From: Nageia nagi | Lineage: Eukaryota > Pinophyta | NCBI GenBank assembly: GCA_050084985.1 | Contig: JBITNC010000001.1 | Coordinates: 21,328,001 to 21,392,000, forward strand | Length of the DNA stretch: 64,000 nt | Direction: 5' to 3' | In this document: piece after piece, positions 45,480 through 57,519 of the stretch | Position numbering within the stretch: the first letter of the stretch is position 1 | How the letters are laid out: each line of letters starts with the position of its first letter | Position numbers and translations under genes: made by a program | Notes under the pieces: model-generated | What the model was told of the DNA's origin: nothing | Databases searched by the model: none | Seen by the model: the letters and a program-made list of their open reading frames with translations, nothing else

Positions 45480-48400
45480 ATGTTGTAAAGAAGATAATAG
45501 ACATAATGATAGTTACTAAATATCCAACAATAAGTGACCAAGAGAGGCTAGATGTCAACCTTATTGTGATTCAAGAAGAATATCTAGAGAATGATCTTAG
45601 TGTCAACTAAATGGAGATGGGGGTCATAAACCATATGGATACTTAATATTCCAATTCCATGAGGATCCTATTGTAGCACTTGAAGCTTGAGATCATGGCC
45701 AAAGGGAAATCATTGGCCAAATCAAAGAGGGATTTCATGATTGTCTATGGCCTTGCTTATTATGTGCCCTCCTAATCTTTCACCTACCCTAAGTTGTTGT
45801 ATGCCATCACACTCATACATAGCCCACATGGGTATGAAATTAAAGCCTATAAGGAATATCAAATATGAGAGGTAGAGTCCAAGTACCAGCTTGATATTCT
45901 TCTAAACTATTCCTTTAAGGCTATTGTGCATGCATATGTAGTCTTTCCTAATTGGACCTTCCACATCAAAGAGCAAATAGACCTTAAGCATAAGAAAGCT
46001 AACTTTAATTAGAATGAGGTAGATATGCTAGACTAGATCAATGAAAAGTATGAGAGAAGATGCAAAAAGCTTTTATGGTACTATGACATTGCCTCCTTTG
46101 ATAAGTATTAAGATAGAAAGTTCTTGCAAGCATTAGCAGTCATTCTTAGGAAGAAGACCCAAATAGAGGCAGATGAGGCCATGATGAGAATGGCCTACAA
46201 TATTATAAAGGCCTATCTTTGTTATGATTTTTTTGCCTTAATTTAAAATGAGGTAAGAAAAAATCTCTTTAAAATAGAAAAATCAAACTTTTAACACTCA
46301 TCCTATTTATGGTGGCTCATAGTCCACCAAAATTTGGAGGTCCTGATGAAAGGAGGACTTCAAGTTGAAGTGGAAACCCTAACCAAAACACCCACACCAA
46401 TCAAATTGAGAGTTGTGATGCTGATAAAAATTCATGGATCATAGTATGAGTTCATGGAGAAATTTTATGCCCCATTGGTGCAAATTTTAACTAGTAAGGT
46501 TGCTCACAAACTATGCTAGTCAACCATATAGGCTTGCAAGGAGGTAAAAAAATAGGTGATTGGTCCTTCTTGAAGGATAAAATTATTATAATAAGGTATG
46601 AGTATTTTAAAAATCCATTTTTCTTTCCAAAATTTGTTACACCCCAATTGTATTCTATAGAAATGGGCAAATAAATGTATGCCATAGAGACAAAATATGT
46701 GTTTGAGGGTAATTTCAAGTCCATTATAGATATGTCGACCATTACTTAAAATTTTACATTATTAGAAATAGGATGTAGAGATAATATAGATAAGTTTATT
46801 ATACAAAATTTCAAGTTAGAAATGGTAGATTCCCATTAGGTATATGACCCATTGGGAGAGGTTACAAAAAGTATAAAGTCAAATAAAAAGTGTTCAACTT
46901 TTTCCCATGAGCCTCGATCCCATGTTGAATATTTTGTGAATCAGTATGAATAGAAAGTTGAGGTATCCCTAGAGTGGGAATTTGGAATTTTGAATAAGAC
47001 TTGGTTAACCCTTTAGGGTATCAAAAAATATATAAACTCAAAATTTAGATGGAAAGAGTTTGCCTTAAACCTAAAGTTATAACCTAGTTAAGGGATTAGT
47101 TGGGTTGTGGCCCTAATTAGATTAATTATTTTACAAAATTTATATTTGAATATTCCAATAGGATACACCATGTTGAAAATAACTCTTTGGTGAATTCCAA
47201 TATGATCAGTATTGGGAAGCTCAGTACATGTAGGACCCATTATCAAAAATAGGAAAACCACTCCTAGCAAAATTTTGTTGAATATCAGTAGGAGATAATC
47301 AACCAAAGTCTCCATTGATAAAATGAGTGACAAATAAAAGAGAAGTGGGTGAACCATTTGGTTCACAAAATATACTAAAAAAATAAGAAGAGAACTCAAG
47401 TTGAAACAATTGTTACTTCCTAAAATTCCTCTCTAAAGAGGATAAGAATAATCCAAACTTTAACATAGGCTTAAGCGCAACAAGTCTTGGAGAAGGAAGA
47501 GATATCCAAAGAGAAACCTTGGACCTCATATCCATGGGTAACCAAGATTACACAAATTATATCTCCCTAAATGAGTCATGAAATAATAGAACAAAAAACA
47601 AGAGAAATAATGATGTTAGATGTCGAAGAAACTCAAAATCCCCAAAGCATAAATACCAATATCTACCAACATTCACAAGAAGAAGCAGGGGATGAAGTGC
47701 AACAAGGAGGAGGTAATGTACTAGGCACAAGTGATACTATAGTAGCCAAAGGTGAGGTAGGTGGAGATGGAGATGATGATGATGATAAGGATTGCAAGAA
47801 AATGAAATAATTTAGCCTAGAGGATAAGACACTTGAGAAGAAGACTCCTTCTAAAGAGGAGGAATAGGAAGATGTGCAAATAACCTCTTCCATAAAGAAG
47901 ACATTAGAAGAGACTGAAGAAGACATGCTAACATCCATTTCAAGGGTAGGTGTACCCCCACATTATTTGAATCCTTTTTCCACATCCTCATTAGAGAAAA
48001 TAAAAAGTATATTTTTCACTTAGATTGTAGAGCCTATTTACTAGATGATATTTTTACATAAATCCCCTATGCTTCTAGAGCAACATTTATGAATTTTGAG
48101 AAAAGTGACTAAAATGGGAGATATTAAAATTACCCAATTTTTTTTAAGGGAAACTAGATACTAACCTAAAAACTATGCTAAATGTAAATATGCAAAGTGC
48201 TCTAGCTATAGATCAATCTAGACTTCTTGTAAATACTTCTATGGTGATTGCTAAAAGCCTCCAATCCCTGGAAAATAATTTTAATAGGTTAAATAAAAAA
48301 ATAGATTAATACAAGAAGGACTACTCCCTAAAAGATAAGATAATAGCTAGGTTAAAGAACTATAATAAGGACTTAAGAGGGAAACTAGATAAGTAAAAAT

Positions 48401-48950
48401 TTGATTTTGAAAAGAGCCTAGAATAAGCTAAGGATGAGTTTGAAAATGTAAAAAAACAAATAGAAGAATTGAAAGCTCAATCCACTATAATTGATAATAA
48501 GAAATCCCAATAGACTAAAGAGGAGTTGAAGAAGGTAGTAGAGGTAAATAAAGTACTTAATGATGATAAGACAAAGTTGCTACATATTTTTAGAAACTTT
48601 AGAAAAGCCTTGGTTGAGCAAATAGAAGAAAGACTGGTGAGTTTGTCACAACTAAAATTATTGAAGAATCAAACAAAATAAGCTCTCTAGCATTATATAA
48701 CCTAGACTACTCTACATAAATTTTCCTTAGATATACCCAAATTAGTAATTGAAAGAATGCAAAGTTGGTTGAAAGACTTGATTGAAAAGGATTTAACCAC
48801 CAACACTCCAAGGCCAAGGCAAACATTTTTAAGGAGAAATTAGGATATCTATGAATTACAAGACCTGGTGTTTAGTATGGATAGTCACAAATACCAACTG
48901 AAGCTAAAAATTGGTTTATTAATAAATTCTTTCATTCTTTAATTGAATTA
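45480..48950 (+). pseudogene. Element C extra coding-like region after integrase (function unknown)
   Basis: A stop-ridden frame reads from about 45510 (IVTKYPTISDQERLDVNLIV) through a globular part (DFMIVYGLAYYVPS, HAYVVFPNWTFHIKEQIDLK, KFLQALAVILRKKTQIEADE at about 45740-46210). An acidic, Asn/Gln-rich stretch follows (open frame 47571-47810 with GGDGDDDDDKD). A long Lys/Glu coiled coil comes last (about 48180-48700; ENVKKQIEELKAQS, EELKKVVEVNKVLNDDKTK), then LDIPKLVIERMQSWLKDLIE. Its place between integrase and the 3' LTR is where env or accessory genes sit, but I see no signal peptide or clear membrane anchor. Element D has a region of the same plan. I do not recognise a family. Confidence 0.6.
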
Positions 48951-49145
48951 AAATCTCCTAAACTATGGCAAGAACATGATGTATAGGGTAGTCCTAATTG
49001 ATGGGTGGCAAATACCATACAATTTTTGGAATAGAATTTCTCAAAGAAATAAATCTTGTGTTTACAAGTAAAGGTAGGCAAGTGGAAGCAACAAGTAAAG
49101 GTTCAATTCTCAAGTGGGATGAGACCCTGAGAGCTACCAAAAGAC

Positions 49146-51025
49146 TATTATTCTTTTAGAATCACACTCTAAAGATAGGATGACATTCTAACATTCTTTA
49201 TTATTTCATTCCTTTCAAATAAATCACTCATAATTCATGTTTCCTACTCCCCTTTCATGACTTTATAAATATTGGAAGTGGTTTTTGCTCTTTATACTTA
49301 GTCAATTTTATCAAAATTTTCGTAGTCTTGATAAAATGTGGGTGCTATCAATAATTTGAGTCCTATCAATGTAAATATGTATTAAATAATTTTGTTAACT
49401 TAACTGATATATTATTTAAAAGTGGGCATTTTTATGTAAATAACACCTATATGTTATTCATAGTTATGTGTATGTCAGTAACTATAAATAGGTTTAAGGT
49501 CAAAAGGCACTAAAAATATGTCTAATTCATGTACTAGAAGTGTTGTAATATGTCTAAGAAATATCATAGCATGTAAGGGAAGTAAATGTCTAAGTCTAAT
49601 CTAGGTATTATCAAAATCTAAGTATTTCTAAAAAATATTGTAAATATGAGTTTCTTTTGAGTTAAAGTCAGTTAAAGTTAATAGCAAGTAATAATGTAAA
49701 GCATATGGATTTCCAAAGAAAAAGTTCCACCATGTATTAAAAATCAGTGAGAGATATTGTAATAAGTTCATACTCAAAGACATGTTGATTTGGAGCATTG
49801 ATGTCATACCTTTTATCTAAAAATAATGAGCATTAAGATACTCTTTAGCTAGTACTACATAAAGAATATTCAATGGAAGATATTTTAGAAGACTAGTAAA
49901 TAGAACCCATTGATTTTGAGTGATGATGTTAGATATTTTACTAAAAATTGATGGGTTTTAAAGAAAATATCTACCATCACTAAACCCTTCCAAAACAAAG
50001 TAGAACTACCATACCAAGAAAGGAATAATGAGTTAAGAAGAATACCTAGGTCCACTTAATCATGAGTTTTTGATCCTTAAGGCTTTGTTAATGTATTGAC
50101 CATGACTCATTTCAATATTATAGTAAAAGTTCTTTCTTGAATTTCAATAATACATTATTCATAGCCCTCACTATTCTATGGAACTTGAAGCTACAGTAAT
50201 GATCAATAATGGTTAGAAAAAGTTAGATGGATACCAACAAAACATAGAGACAATTTATACCAATCAAACTGATGAACCATGCCTTCATAATTAGATACAA
50301 TTATAACATGATGTAGTTAATGAAAAATCAAAAGGATTATGGCTAGGAAGTATAGTAGTTTAGAGATATTAAACTCCCATACCTTAGCATTGATTATACT
50401 TACTCACTGTGTAATCAAGCATAATTATGATTATAATTTGTACATTTGTAAATAGTTCCTTATATTGTTCTTAGTCAGTAGAGTAATTAAGAGCAATATT
50501 GGTGGACAACCACCCAATGGTAGATGTAAATATATAAATAGTGGACTATTATATGTCCAAAAGGTTAGACATTCTATGAAATTTGCCTATTGTATGAGAT
50601 GCTTTATGTGCAATAATACAATATAATACAATATTCATTATGTTTTGGTAAATATTATGCATGAAGCATTTTCTTAAGTTTTGGCTGTGTATTGTGATTG
50701 TGAAACCCCAAGAGTAGGATAGTTTGCTATTCATAATCTTGGCTATGGATTATTTCCTATACGGTAATGCCTAGGCTAGTTAGTTTTAGTTTACTTTCTT
50801 TATCTTGCTCATTTGTCTCTTTCCTAGTACTCTTGTCTTTTATCACTTTCTAGTTACTTTTAACCTTACTATAGATAGGAATTGGACTATAATTTAGATA
50901 TTGAGTAGAAAACCCCAATGAGTGCACTCTCCCACCAGCTTCTGCTCTTTCAAAGACCCTATTATTATAGGTAATAGAGAACAAGGCTAGACTAAACCTT
51001 TGAGGTTACATTATATCAATCAACA
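49146..51025 (+). repeat. Element C 3' LTR (1880 bp)
   Basis: It aligns along its length with 23961-25859, including the shared TTGTACATTTGTAAATA and ATAAATAGTGGA phrases near its middle. It ends AATCAACA, directly followed by the CTCAT duplication. No strong polypurine tract precedes it; the preceding bases read CTACCAAAAGAC. Confidence 0.9.
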
Positions 51026-51030
51026 CTCAT
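51026..51030. other. Target-site duplication of element C, right copy (CTCAT)
   Basis: This is identical to 23956-23960 and directly abuts the end of the right LTR. Confidence 0.85.
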
Positions 51031-51433
51031 CATAGAAGTAACCCAAGGAAAATATAAAGAAAATTTTAATCCACTTAAACAAGAAATATTTTCCATAAGA
51101 TATCTCAAATATTTAATCATCATAAAATATGAATATCATAAGAGAAGGAGATATCAAACCTATCATTGGTGGCTTACCCACCAAGATGATATGAAGAGAG
51201 TGCCTCACCATAAGGGATGAGGAATTTTATAAGACTTGTTAGCTCATAAAAGATCTTGGTATATCTCCACAAACATATCCTAAAACATAACACTTCATAA
51301 ATCTTATTAGCTTTTTAAATATTTTGGCATATCTTTATAAAAAAGATATCCTAAAGAACAAGAGTATACAAATCTCATTAGTTTTTCAAATATTTTGGCA
51401 TACATTTATAACCTACATATAATAAATAATATA
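51031..51433. other. Unassigned DNA between elements C and E
   Basis: About 400 bp with no gene. Two loosely similar phrases (AAATATTTTGGCATA near 51326 and 51398) may be a minor local duplication. Confidence 0.6.
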
Positions 51434-52066
51434 TTTAGATGCCTAAAAATGAATTATTATTTATTAAATAATTCATTTTAGAGCTTCAATGATGTATTAT
51501 GTAAAAGGGGTTAAAAATATCCAAAGCTATGCAATTCATGTAATGAACCATTATATCATTACCTAGGGGTCACATTTTGTAATATAAGTGTTACTATATA
51601 AAGACATCAAGGGAAACCAAAAGAAAATAGAGGCATGATCTCTACCATGACAAGGCTAAAGATAAACAAAGGAAGAATGAAGAGTAGGAGCTAAGGGAGA
51701 CCCTTGTGAATATCATATTTGTAATAAGTGAATATCATTTCTTCTCATTATTCTTTATTTTTTATATGATTATTCATTCGTTCAAGCATCTTTACATTTC
51801 TTATCACATTTTCAATTTTACTTATTCCACATCATCCATGACGTGCCACATTTAGGTACTAATGATATGCTAATGTATGAATGCATGTTTGTTCTTGATG
51901 TATGATGTCATTAATTAATTGAATATGCAATTGGGATAGAATGAACATGTATGCTCCTTTTAATCATCATTGTCATATTTTAGATATATATCAATAAAAA
52001 CAAAGTAAACCAATAGTTCATTAATTAACCCCCATTAACAATTAATCACATTATTTTGGGTCTACA
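51434..52066 (+). repeat. Element E 5' LTR (633 bp)
   Basis: It starts TTTAGATGCCTAAAAATG (TG decayed to TT; the 3' copy has TGTAGATGC) and ends GGGTCTACA. The first 135 bases align with 57377-57514 with about 13 differences by eye. Confidence 0.88.
51594..51603 (+). promoter_or_regulatory. Candidate TATA box of element E LTR
   Basis: CTATATAAAG lies 160 bases into the LTR, a plausible U3 position. Confidence 0.5.
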
Positions 52067-52084
52067 TTTTGGTGAACTCGATGT
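52067..52084 (+). other. Element E primer-binding-like site
   Basis: TTTTGGTGAACTCGATGT follows the LTR end directly. The position and TGG start fit a primer site. The tRNA is not identified. Confidence 0.55.
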
Positions 52085-52131
52085 GTTTACACACCTAGTT
52101 CTTTATCTAGGGCAATTTAGTATGAGAAATC

Positions 52132-54400
52132 ATGAATCTATTTTCATTACTATTCATTCCTTTGGATGAAGCTCTTCAAATAGTAGCAAAAGAGAATGAT
52201 AAAACTAGGGTTTATTTTTCTCGTATCCCAAAGATGGACATTAATATTAAAAATCCTAAAGTGTCCAAATTAAAAGTACAATTTAGTGAGATTAGGAGAA
52301 GTGTTTGATAAAACCTTGATTTATCTATCCAAGTACTTCTTCTCGATGCTCATAGTGACACTGAATCCTTGCACTCTAGTAAGAAAATAGATATTATTGG
52401 TGAAACTCCTAAGAGATATGCTATCATTGACCCTTACAAATTTGAGAATATGGTAGCTCATTCAGATTCTTTTGATAGTGAGAATGAAATTCTAGAACTA
52501 GATAGAATCCCTTGTTATGTTAGGTCTATTCAAGAATTGTTATCTAATTATTACCTTACAAATAATGCTCCTCTTATGACTAATATGTTACTAACTATGA
52601 ATTGATCAAAGAGAGTTATAATTTTATAGAGTTAGAAGATAGCTTATTTTCTTATGTCATTGTAGGAACATTAAAGTAAAATTCATCTAATCATAAAAAA
52701 GATGACACTAGTAGCATACCAGACTATGACCATAGTGCTAGTAGCATAAAAATAGCTAAGACAAACCTTATTCCAAAGACTAATGTAGAGGATGAGAAAC
52801 CACAAAATGAGAATCTTGATGTAGGAAATGTTAAATAGGATGATGTGTAAGATGAAGATGATGAAGATTATAGCTACCTCATCTTCAAGCCTAATCACTT
52901 TAAAAAAGATACAAATTCTAAAGATAAGAATATTGTACAAGAAGAAGATCATAAAACTCTTATCAACCAATAGCTTGATAAAATAATTAATGAAGCTTGC
53001 AAGTTACAACCCATTTATACATTAGAATAACATCACATAAAACTATTATCCTTCTTGAAGTTCAAGATACTACTAGTTGGTACAAAGAACCTTTGTAAAA
53101 ATAGTTAGAATTCCTAACTAAAATATTAGATAAATTAGAGCATGAGAGGGTTAATTGTGTAGGTCCATTTGTTGCTTTGAAGGAGGTTGAACTTAAAAGA
53201 TACAAGATCCATATAAAACTATCCCACCTAATAGTACACCTCATAGTCCACCTCATAGCCCACCTCATAGTCCACCTCAAAGTCCATCTCAAACCCCACC
53301 ACCATCCCCATAAATTAGGTCAACCAATATTAACAATTTAGCACTTCAAAATACCTTGGTTGATGAAGATGATTTCTCATCTTATCTCAAGAGGCCTCTA
53401 ACTAATAAAATTCTTTCTAATATCCTCCTTGGAAAAAAGAGTGTCAAATTTGCTAAATTTGATGGTATGCAAGATCCTAAGATGAATGTTAGGAAGTTCC
53501 AAGAAGAAGCTATTGAATATATATATGATAGAGACTTGTTAGCTAAATTGTTATCCCATAGTTTGAAAGATGATGCACTCAAATGGTATTTTGAGGTTAT
53601 TAAAAATAGCATTGATAGGTATAAAGATTTGATTCATTTATTCCTACAAAACTTTAGGTATAATATTGCTAAGGAAGTTTATTTTAAGGATTTGTACAAA
53701 ATTAAGCAACTGCCTAATCAATTTGTCAATGAATTTGTAAAAATATGGAAAAAAATGGCTAGTAAAATAACTATGCTTGAATAAGATTTGAAAAATGCTT
53801 TTGCAAATGGTGTCTTGCCTATATATAAACTATTTATCATCTCTTAACCATGATATATCACTAGGGGACATGATAGATATAGTTATCAAGAAAGAACCAT
53901 GTATTAAAAAATTGTATGCTATGAACAACATTGATAACACTCATCATCAGAAATTAATTCTTAAAAATATCAATAGGATTGAAGCAAATATTGTTACTCA
54001 TAAACATAAAACTAGTGCTAAACCTAGGTGATAGTTTACCCCTTTCATTGATACTATTGATAATATTTTTAATATTTTATTGGATGAAGAACTTCTTGAG
54101 TTGCCTCCTATTGTTGAGCTTAATTTCTCTAATGGTGTGCCTAAACATTTTCACTATGAAGAATTTTGTAATTATCATAAGGTACCTAGACATCTAGCAT
54201 GCAATTGCAAGTCTCTCAAGCATATTATATAGGATTTTATCGATAAAGGAGCTATTAAGATGGATGCTAAACTAAGTGAGCAAGTAAGACCTATACATCT
54301 TAACAACAAGCAAATAGAGCCCTTCACTAATCCTCTATATTCTTCACAACCGATAGGTTGTATTAGCATAGTGAGTATTTCTAATTAATTATGTCATTAT
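52132..54400 (+). pseudogene. Element E gag
   Basis: From an ATG at 52132 the frame reads MNLFSLLFIPLDEALQIVAK and, with stops, an acidic N-terminal part (open frame 52369-52605). A Pro-rich PHSPP repeat follows (53236-53310). The gag core is next (open frame 53356-53784): FAKFDGMQDPKMNVRKFQEE, LLSHSLKDDALKWYFEVI and FKDLYKIKQLPNQFVNEF. After more stops a knuckle FCNYHKVPRHLACNCKSLKH (Cys, His, His, Cys) lies near 54165-54225, followed by a stop and DFIDKGAI. The knuckle and the following helix match element A (4496-4215). Confidence 0.85.
53236..53310 (+). repeat. 15-bp minisatellite encoding PHSPP repeats in gag
   Basis: About five copies of a CCTCATAGTCCACCT-type unit encode PHSPP-like repeats within gag, between the acidic N-terminus and the capsid core. 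Opposite-strand Arg/Trp repeats are its shadow. Confidence 0.85.
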
Positions 54401-57362
54401 TTTGCTAATAATCATGGATACAGGCATACTCCTCATAACAAAGTTGGAAATGGGGTCAAAATGAACACCAATAATGGCATCCAATACTATTTTCACAATG
54501 CTAATAGCTTGTAAATTGCTAAACCAAAGGTGACTATTTTTATCTTTACCTCTACGAAGTGTATTTGGGTAGAAAAATATCCCCATGTATGCAAAGTAAT
54601 TGCTTTTCTCATATTTGTAGATAGTGTATATTAGTTAGGCAGGGTCTTTTTCATGTTTTTATGCATATTAAGTAATTATTTTCATATGTACAATATATTT
54701 TCTATTTTATTTTTATATGTTGTGTTGTTCTTTTTTCTCTCTAGTCTAAGTTAGTTTTGAATACACCGCTAGCAACATGCAAGCCCTATTTCACCTTGCT
54801 ATTAGTGTGCATTTCCTGGGATAAAATCTTCATGGATGGTATTTCCATCTTCTAAGAATATTTTTAAGCATAATGGACTAGTCTCACACTAGGTTTGATT
54901 TTTTCTACTAGAAAAAACTTGTACTTCTTCATTCAAATTCCTTTGGTACTTTGGAACTTGATTCAATTAGGTTAGGATTGATTGGTATCATTATTTGTTA
55001 TATTGCATGTATGCTTCATTTTGATTCCTTGTTTCATTTTTATGCATGAATAGTGAATTTTAAGTTCATTTTTCCTATTATATATTTTAGGAAAAAAATC
55101 ATTATTAGGTTCATAGTGTTAAAAATTTCTTAAAAACATTTTAAGTGCCTAACATATCTTTTTGGACATATGAAACAATGATTTTCATGCAACTAGCAAC
55201 TTCCATTTTTATGAGATAAGTGTAAAACCAAGGGGAAATGGCTCAAAATAATACATAGAATTAATTTGAAGGCCTACCACTCATCTTGGATTGAAATCAT
55301 AGCATTTGTATTTTTAAATAATATTTGTATTAAATATATGCCATCAGTGGTGTGAAAATAGAGAAATTAGGCAAAATTTAAAAAGGCACTTCTTTAATTC
55401 CACTTATTTGCAAATTTTTGGAATGATGAATGACACTTGAATATCATTGTATGACATATAATTATGTTATAAATATTTAACCTTATTGGTATGGTACATT
55501 AAAATTTTATCTTCCAAAATCTTGGTTGTTAATGAGTATAGGTATATGTAAAAATCATGCCTCATCATCAATTGAGGGCACTATTTGATTTGGATATTTG
55601 TTCATCCTTTTTGACACCACTAGTAGCATGAAAAAAGATAAATTGGGTACACTTTTAGATAATTTCTTGCCTTATGATTTTCTCATAATTCTATGCAAGT
55701 ATTATATGAATATCATGTGCACTAGAATGATGGATTTCAAATGTTCATAAATATTGCTATCTTGAACATGTTCCAAAAATTGGTATAGCAAATTCTCAAT
55801 ATCACCCTACCATTTCAAGATATTGAAATGATACAAAAATATGGTTGATATAGGGTATCCAAAATTGCTACAAATCTCTCAAATTAGGCATGTCAATATT
55901 TTATTATATTTCAATGTTATTTTCTAGTCTCTTTGTGGAAATGAGATATTTTCAAGATAATGATCACTATTGTTGAAGATAAGATCAACAAATTTGGCAC
56001 ATTTCATGCCACTAGCAGTGTGGGTCTTCTTTGAAATTTTATGCAAAATTAAGTTCCAAGACTACTAAATGGTTTAAACTTAGGTATTTTCTTATGAATT
56101 TAATTATGTACTTTATTTATGATCATATTAATGATGTATTTGAATCATAGTTCCTTGAAAAACTAACAATCATTTTTCATAGCCATGGTCCTCCATGAGT
56201 AGATATTGCATCTATTACAAGACATCACTAGTGTGGGTCACTCAAAAACCATGATAATATTATATTTATTTCATCCTTGCTACATATAATAATGTCTTTG
56301 GGTCATAGACATTAAAATGTGTGACCTTCGATGGCCAACAACATAGCCAATGAAAGTTCACTCACTTAAAAGTAAAGTAACGATGTAGCCATGACTCAGG
56401 TATTGATATTGGATCATATTCAATGGAATATGTAACTTGCTATGTATCCACTTGATTTTGGCTTTGAATTAATCTAAAGCATAATATATTTGGATCATAG
56501 ATATAAAATGTATGATCATTAATGGCCAACAACACAACCAGTGAGAGTTCACTCACTTAAAAGTAAATTGGTGATGCAACCATGAGTAAAGTGTTAACAT
56601 TAGATCATATCTAATAGATAATGCAACTTACTATGTATCCACGTGATATTTGATTTGAACCCATCCAAATCATAGTGTCTTTGGATCATAAACATAAAAT
56701 ATATGATCATCAATGGCCAATGATATGGCTAGTGAGAGTTTACTCACTCAAAATAGAAACTAATGATGAAAGTGTTAGTAGATTGTTGATATTGACTTAT
56801 CATAACTTGAAGAAGTAACTCACTATGGATCCAACCCATTTTTATTACTAACACTTCATTTCAAGTTTCTAAATCCTAAAGAGAAGAAGAAAATACAAAT
56901 ATTCCTAGGCCATGAATGGTGTGCACATTGTTTCTTACACCATCAATGGCATTCATTTCATCAATGTTTCATGATATTCAAAGTGATTCATCTTTGTTTC
57001 AAATCATGAATGTAAGTATAAATGGTTCCTAGGTGTTAGATGTGATGGATTAACTAGATTCATGGTTGAAATAGTATAAGGGGTAAAATCACATCTCACA
57101 TCTCCTAAATTAGATATGGAATCATCCAGCTATATCATCATAGTCATTTCCATCATCTACACAACATAATTTCTAGAGAAAGACTCTTTAACATATTTTT
57201 CCTTGGTTGCACCATTCAAGGACCTTTCTTGGGACATCAAAGTTAAAAGGGGGTAGCAAGGGGGGACAAGGGGTAGTGTAGCAAAGAGTTCAAAGTTCTC
57301 AAAAATATTTCTTTTACACTTCTTCTTTGGACATGTAATTTCATTACTCCAATCACACTGCC
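54401..57362 (+). other. Element E non-coding interior
   Basis: Nearly 3 kb without a frame or polymerase motif. A short phrase of the type CACTAGYAG (for example 55616, 56012, 56225, and 52704 and 52737 within gag) recurs at irregular distances. A 191-bp tandem array occupies 56297-56840. The stretch 54640-56280 otherwise looks like unique AT-rich sequence. Confidence 0.7.
56297..56840. repeat. Tandem array, period 191-192 bp, about 2.8 copies
   Basis: Copies start with TTTGG(A/G)TCATA at 56297, 56489 and 56680. Each carries a GTGAGAGTTCACTCACTTAA-type phrase, GATGGCCAACAACA-type sequence and CTATGTATCCAC. Confidence 0.88.
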
Positions 57363-57376
57363 AAAGAGGGGAAAAA
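57363..57376 (+). other. Element E polypurine tract
   Basis: AAAGAGGGGAAAAA directly precedes the TGTAGATGC start of the 3' LTR, as expected for the plus-strand primer. It is the clearest polypurine tract in the window. Confidence 0.85.
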
Positions 57377-57519
57377 TGTAGATGCATAAAAATGAATTAT
57401 TATTTATTAAATAGTTTATTTTAGAGCCTTAATTATGTATTATGTAAAAAGGGGTTAAAATAACCAAACCTATGTAATTCATGTAATGGACCATTATATC
57501 ATGACCTAGGGGTAAAATC
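57377..57519 (+). repeat. Element E 3' LTR, 5' part only
   Basis: It aligns with 51434 onwards up to CCTAGGGGT at about 57514. Similarity then stops and the LTR of element F begins. The rest should lie to the right of element F, beyond the window. Confidence 0.8.

Larger units (their letters stand above)
23961..51025 (+). mobile_element. Element C: Ty3/gypsy retrotransposon split by element D
   Basis: Two LTRs (23961-25859 and 49146-51025) and a 5-bp duplication (CTCAT) bound this plus-strand element. After removing element D (28707-41661), the order is gag, protease, archaeal-type RNase H, RT, RNase H, integrase, a spacer, and a long extra coding-like region before the 3' LTR. The net length without D is about 14 kb. 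LTRs begin TATTATTC rather than TG and end CA (right) or TA (left). All these fit C-to-T type decay of TG...CA ends. By eye the LTRs differ at roughly one base in ten over the first 100 bases, so it is older than D. Confidence 0.92.
51434..57519 (+). mobile_element. Element E: gypsy-type element with gag but no pol
   Basis: A 5' LTR (51434-52066), primer-like site, gag (52132 to about 54400), a non-coding interior of nearly 3 kb with a 191-bp array, a polypurine tract (57363-57376) and the first 143 bases of a 3' LTR (57377-57519) define a plus-strand element. No protease, RT, RNase H or integrase box is visible between gag and the 3' LTR. It therefore looks like a non-autonomous derivative that would need pol supplied in trans. 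The 3' LTR is cut by element F. The LTR start and the gag knuckle resemble element A. Confidence 0.85.

Noticed and set aside
47663-47938. Minus-strand Ser-rich frame
   Set aside because: Shadow of the acidic, Glu/Asp-rich stretch of the element C extra region on the plus strand.
52683-52970. Minus-strand 95-codon hydrophobic frame
   Set aside because: Lies opposite the acidic N-terminal part of element E gag and has no independent support.
53062-53292. Minus-strand frame with Arg/Trp repeats (RWTMRW) that looks like a repetitive peptide
   Set aside because: It is the opposite strand of the PHSPP-encoding minisatellite in element E gag.
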